A DNA stretch of 64,000 bases from Saprospiraceae bacterium (GTDB taxonomy: Bacteria > Bacteroidota > Bacteroidia > Chitinophagales > Saprospiraceae): assembly GCA_022841745.1 (NCBI GenBank), contig JALHQW010000014.1:1-64000 (forward strand), in the 5' to 3' direction. Shown one piece after another: positions 61,249 through 64,000 of this stretch. Every line of letters begins with the position of its first letter. The first letter of the stretch is position 1. The notes under the pieces are model-generated. The model made no database searches. It was not told the origin of the DNA and was given only the letters and a program-made list of their open reading frames with translations. A program made the translations under genes and the position numbers.

Positions 61249-62220
61249 ATGAAAAACACAACCTTTTTTTGCTTCGCAATGGGCATTCTTGCCTTGGTGG
61301 CAGCCTGCAACCCTGAGCCAGTGGGCGGCGAATTGGCCAACACTTATTGGAATTTGTCCGCTGCAAAATTAGATGGGAAAACCATCCAGTTTCCAAAGGC
61401 AGCAGACGTCAACCTAGTTTTTTCCGAAGGAAAATACACTGGCAAAGGGCCCTGCAACAGCTATTTTGGCGAATACACCTCCAAGGGTGCCGACCTCAGC
61501 CTCGGTGAAATCGGTGCCACCAAGCGGGCCTGTGGTGAACTGGAACAGGAAAATGCCTTTTTCTCCTTGCTTTCCTCGGCCAAGACCTACTCCATCAAGG
61601 GCAATAAGCTGGAACTCTTTGCCCCCAACGGCCAGCTCACGTTTTTCAGCATGAAAAAAGAAAAGGCAGAGGCCCTGCGCTACTCACAAGGCGTGGGCAG
61701 GTTAGAAAAGCTGTTCCCCGAACTGGACGGCGGCGACGCCTTGCACCTTTTCCCCCTCCTTCGGGTGGACAACCCCGGCAATTATCCCTACCAAGGCACC
61801 GTGGTTGACACTAATTTCTACCAATACTTCAGCTCCGAAATCCGGGAAATCTGGCAGGGCGGCGGCGGCGATGTCTTGGCCGTTGGCCAATATGGCGGAT
61901 TTTTCATCTGCCGGGTTCCAGGCCGCTACGTATCAAGTGATATTGCTATTTTCCGGGTTCAGGGCAGTGAGATGCAGCATATAGCAACCACTGCCTGGGC
62001 CTGGTGCGACGAGGGCTGGTGCAACCAACAGGACGCCTGGCTCACCGACCACGACGGCGATGGCCGTACCGACGTCGTTCAGCATTACACCCTCACCGAT
62101 GACCGTGGGAAAATCAAGGAAGAGCGCTACACCCTGCTGCTGCAAAATGAGGCCAACGAACTGCTGCCCGACCCTACCGCCAAATTGGACAAGGGGAAAT
62201 TTAGGATGGCGAGGATTTGA
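61249..62220 (+). CDS. META-domain lipoprotein
   Basis: A 323-residue lipoprotein (lipobox LVAAC). Residues 25-135 are a META/HslJ domain (NTYWNLSAAKLDGKTIQF, GKGPCNSYFGEY, ACGELEQENAFFSLL). The rest (residues 140-320) is an unrecognised domain with DHDGDGRTDVVQHYTL, a calcium-loop-like FG-GAP-type motif. Function unknown; META domains occur in stress-related envelope proteins. Confidence 0.85.
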   Translation: MKNTTFFCFAMGILALVAACNPEPVGGELANTYWNLSAAKLDGKTIQFPKAADVNLVFSEGKYTGKGPCNSYFGEYTSKGADLSLGEIGATKRACGELEQENAFFSLLSSAKTYSIKGNKLELFAPNGQLTFFSMKKEKAEALRYSQGVGRLEKLFPELDGGDALHLFPLLRVDNPGNYPYQGTVVDTNFYQYFSSEIREIWQGGGGDVLAVGQYGGFFICRVPGRYVSSDIAIFRVQGSEMQHIATTAWAWCDEGWCNQQDAWLTDHDGDGRTDVVQHYTLTDDRGKIKEERYTLLLQNEANELLPDPTAKLDKGKFRMARI

Positions 62221-62331
62221 TTCATGGTTTCATGGCTCTACTGTTGCACGGCTTCATGGTGGCCGTGGGATGGGCAAACAATGAAACCTTGAATCAGTGA
62301 AGCCATGTATCAATGTTTCCTTAACTTTGCG

Positions 62332-62339
62332 TTCTCAAA
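62332..62339 (+). promoter_or_regulatory. Promoter -7 box of the HAD-like gene
   Basis: TAACTTTG fits TAnnTTTG and lies 44 bases before the ATG at 62383. It argues against the longer reading frame beginning at 62305. Upstream (62221-62300) are loose repeats of TCATGG and GGCTTCA with inverted partners. Confidence 0.5.
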
Positions 62340-62382
62340 ACACTATGCCCGCTCAGTTGTTGGGTATCTAAAGCATATTGGC

Positions 62383-62811
62383 ATGGAAAATCATCAGGCT
62401 AAACTGGTAGAAGCATACAATGAAAAGGGCGAGTTGATAAGCCCCATATTGCCAGAGGACAAGAAGAACTACCTCATTGACATTGATGGCACGGTCTGCG
62501 ACGATGTGCCAAACGAGCAGCCTGAGCGCATGGCCACCGTGCCGCCCTACCCCGATGCCCTCAAAATCTGTAATAAATGGTACGATGATGGCCATGTCAT
62601 CACTTTCTTCACCTCCCGAACCGAGGAGCACCGGGAAGTGACCGTGGCTTGGCTCGAAAAGCACGGCTTCAAGTACCATAGCATCATCTTCGGAAAGCCC
62701 CGTGGCGGCAATTACCATTGGATTGACAACCACATCGTGCGGGCCACCCGCTTCAGGGGGAAGTTCACCGACCTGGTGGTGAAGAACCATGAAATCGAAG
62801 TGTTCCAATAA
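62383..62811 (+). CDS. HAD-superfamily-like phosphatase, unknown substrate
   Basis: A 142-residue protein with the HAD motif I YLIDIDGTVCDD (D33, D35) and motif II FFTSRTEEH; motif III/IV may be KPRGGNYHWIDNHIVRA. It lacks a cap domain, so large or protein-borne substrates are possible. Relatives are sometimes labelled phosphoheptose isomerase, which the sequence does not support. The promoter box at 62332 fits this start. Confidence 0.8.
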   Translation: MENHQAKLVEAYNEKGELISPILPEDKKNYLIDIDGTVCDDVPNEQPERMATVPPYPDALKICNKWYDDGHVITFFTSRTEEHREVTVAWLEKHGFKYHSIIFGKPRGGNYHWIDNHIVRATRFRGKFTDLVVKNHEIEVFQ

Positions 62812-62984
62812 GACCCAATCGTCCAATTATTTGATTTTCAGCATTTTCGCATGATATAACGCGCTCAAATCACCCTCATAGTTTCTTCAACTTTCTTCTT
62901 CTTCTTCTGCACCGAAAAGACAATTATCCATTATTGCTTGACAATGGGCAATCATGGTATTTTTCCTAACCAAACAAAGCAACA

Positions 62985-64000
62985 ATGGGTTTCTGGTTCA
63001 AAAAGCGCACAACGCCCGTTCCGGGCAATGCTGATGGCAGCGACGAACAATTCTTCAACGACCTGCGCAAACGGGAGTTCAGCCGCCTCGACCAACAGCG
63101 GCATATCTATCTCGACTATACCGGCGGCAACCTCTATGCCCAAAGCCTGATTGACAAGCATTTCGATTACCTGCGGAACGCCGTGTACGGCAACCCCCAC
63201 TCCACGAACCCTACTTCACAATTGTCCACCCGCAATGTGACCGAGGCCCGTGAAAAGGTGTTGCGCTTCTTCAATGCACAGGACGACTATTTCTGCATCT
63301 TCACCGCCAATGCCTCTGGTGCGCTGCAAATCGTGGGCGAGTGCTACCCGTTTTGTGAGGGCAGCCGGTTCGTGCTCACCGCCGACAACCACAACTCCGT
63401 GAACGGCATACGGGAATACTGCCTGAGCAAGGGCGGGCACTATGCTTACTGCCCATTGCACTACCAAGACCTGACCATTGACGAGACCTCGCTCGATGAA
63501 ATGTTGCGGCAGCACCCAGAAAGCAAGCAAAAACTGCTGGCCTTCCCAGCACAGTCCAATGTATCGGGCGTGAAGCACCCGTTGTCGTGGATTGCCAAGG
63601 CGCAGGCCTTCGGCTGGGACGTGCTGCTCGATGCCGCCGCCTATGTGCCCACCTCCCGACTCGACCTCAAGCAGGTGCAACCGGACTTCGTCGCGGTCTC
63701 TTTCTATAAAATATTCGGCTACCCGACGGGCATCGGCTGCTTGTTGGTGCGCAAATCCAAGTTTGATTTGTTGAAAAAGCCGTGGTTCGCCGGGGGCACC
63801 GTGACGGCGGTCGCCGTGAACTACGGCGGCTACTTCCTCGCTGCCGACCACGAGCGCTTCGAGAACGGCACGGTGAACTACCTCGACATCCCCGCCATCA
63901 GCCGTGGCCTCGATTTCATCGAAACCATTGGCATGGAACGTATCAACCGACGGGTGAAGCACCTGACCCAGTCTCTCATTCAGCAGATGTTGAGTTTGAA
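62985..64000 (+). CDS. Class V aminotransferase, MOCOS-like (partial)
   Basis: The frame starts with ATG at 62985 (MGFWFKKRTTPVPGN) and runs off the window after 338 residues. HIYLDYTGGNLYAQSLIDKH and GNPHSTNPTSQLSTRNV are the usual start of class V PLP enzymes; the PLP lysine is K242 in VSFYKIFGYPTGIGCLL. The motif SFYKIFG.PTG is known from the N-terminal, sulfur-mobilising domain of molybdenum-cofactor sulfurases; other cysteine-desulfurase-like roles remain possible. Confidence 0.87.
   Translation, partial: MGFWFKKRTTPVPGNADGSDEQFFNDLRKREFSRLDQQRHIYLDYTGGNLYAQSLIDKHFDYLRNAVYGNPHSTNPTSQLSTRNVTEAREKVLRFFNAQDDYFCIFTANASGALQIVGECYPFCEGSRFVLTADNHNSVNGIREYCLSKGGHYAYCPLHYQDLTIDETSLDEMLRQHPESKQKLLAFPAQSNVSGVKHPLSWIAKAQAFGWDVLLDAAAYVPTSRLDLKQVQPDFVAVSFYKIFGYPTGIGCLLVRKSKFDLLKKPWFAGGTVTAVAVNYGGYFLAADHERFENGTVNYLDIPAISRGLDFIETIGMERINRRVKHLTQSLIQQMLSL

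Noticed and set aside
62305-62382. N-terminal extension of the HAD-like protein
   Set aside because: A TAACTTTG promoter box lies inside it and the sequence lacks family character; ATG 62383 is preferred.
63216-63962. 248-residue frame antisense to the aminotransferase
   Set aside because: The forward frame has a complete class V aminotransferase pattern; the antisense product is low-complexity.
1-64000. tRNA or rRNA genes
   Set aside because: No cloverleaf with a conserved T-loop (GGTTCRANYCC) and no rRNA stretch were found in the gaps on reading both strands.

Overview
The window looks like chromosome from a free-living, gliding-type Bacteroidota, probably close to the Saprospiria; that placement is an inference from gene content. 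The main clues are a gldK-gldL-gldM-gldN cluster with a PorP/SprF-like gene (gliding and type IX secretion), type IX C-terminal sorting domains on secreted proteins, many SPII lipoproteins, a TonB-dependent receptor with a CarboxypepD_reg-like start, propeller-type sensor kinases, and several promoters of the Bacteroidota form TTG-N19..21-TAnnTTTG. I saw no rRNA, tRNA, CRISPR array, phage or full-length insertion sequence. The last gene runs off the right edge.

Layout. 0-7 kb: a MITE-like element, a NarL-type response regulator with its propeller histidine kinase, and an M4-type metallopeptidase lipoprotein. 7-9 kb: one unknown gene in a stretch full of palindromes. 9-16 kb: a membrane protein and a reverse-strand block of LytS/LytTR-type signalling genes (two tandem kinases plus regulator, then a TPR kinase plus regulator). 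16-19 kb: a MarR-regulated operon (NTF2-like, DoxX-like, pirin, SRPBCC, lipoprotein) with the same 16-bp operator in front of marR and in front of the next gene. 19-25 kb: secreted proteins and lipoproteins, including a serine hydrolase. 25-31 kb: another LytS/LytTR pair, a cytochrome c gene with a broken 5' end, an FAD monooxygenase, and a hemerythrin-like gene and a TTHB210-like gene that share an approximately 84-bp leader. 32-38 kb: BlaI/BlaR1-type regulation with three operator copies, MsrA and MsrB, dodecin, a thioesterase and a gamma-carbonic-anhydrase-like protein. 38-46 kb: gldN, gldM, gldL, gldK, PorP/SprF and a DUF255 thioredoxin-like protein. 46-56 kb: an AddB-like nuclease, a LytTR regulator convergent with a giant propeller kinase, PriA and a tiny protein made only of a sorting domain. 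56-64 kb: TonB receptor, MetK, RbfA, a META-domain lipoprotein, a HAD-like phosphatase and a MOCOS-like class V aminotransferase (partial).

The most unusual layer is not a gene. Short perfect or near-perfect palindromes of about 30-41 bp, often with a single-base centre, lie in many intergenic gaps, and at least two sit in frame inside genes (a histidine kinase at 11948-11982 and an FAD monooxygenase at 28880-28912), each adding about 11-12 residues. A third repeat-like insert lies in the ATP-binding domain of the first kinase (1321-1358). A second class, tandem heptamers or nonamers usually arranged as inverted pairs, occupies gaps between 55.8 and 62.3 kb and interrupts priA in frame at 54437-54503. 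Together these look like small mobile or expanding sequences that are tolerated as protein linkers.
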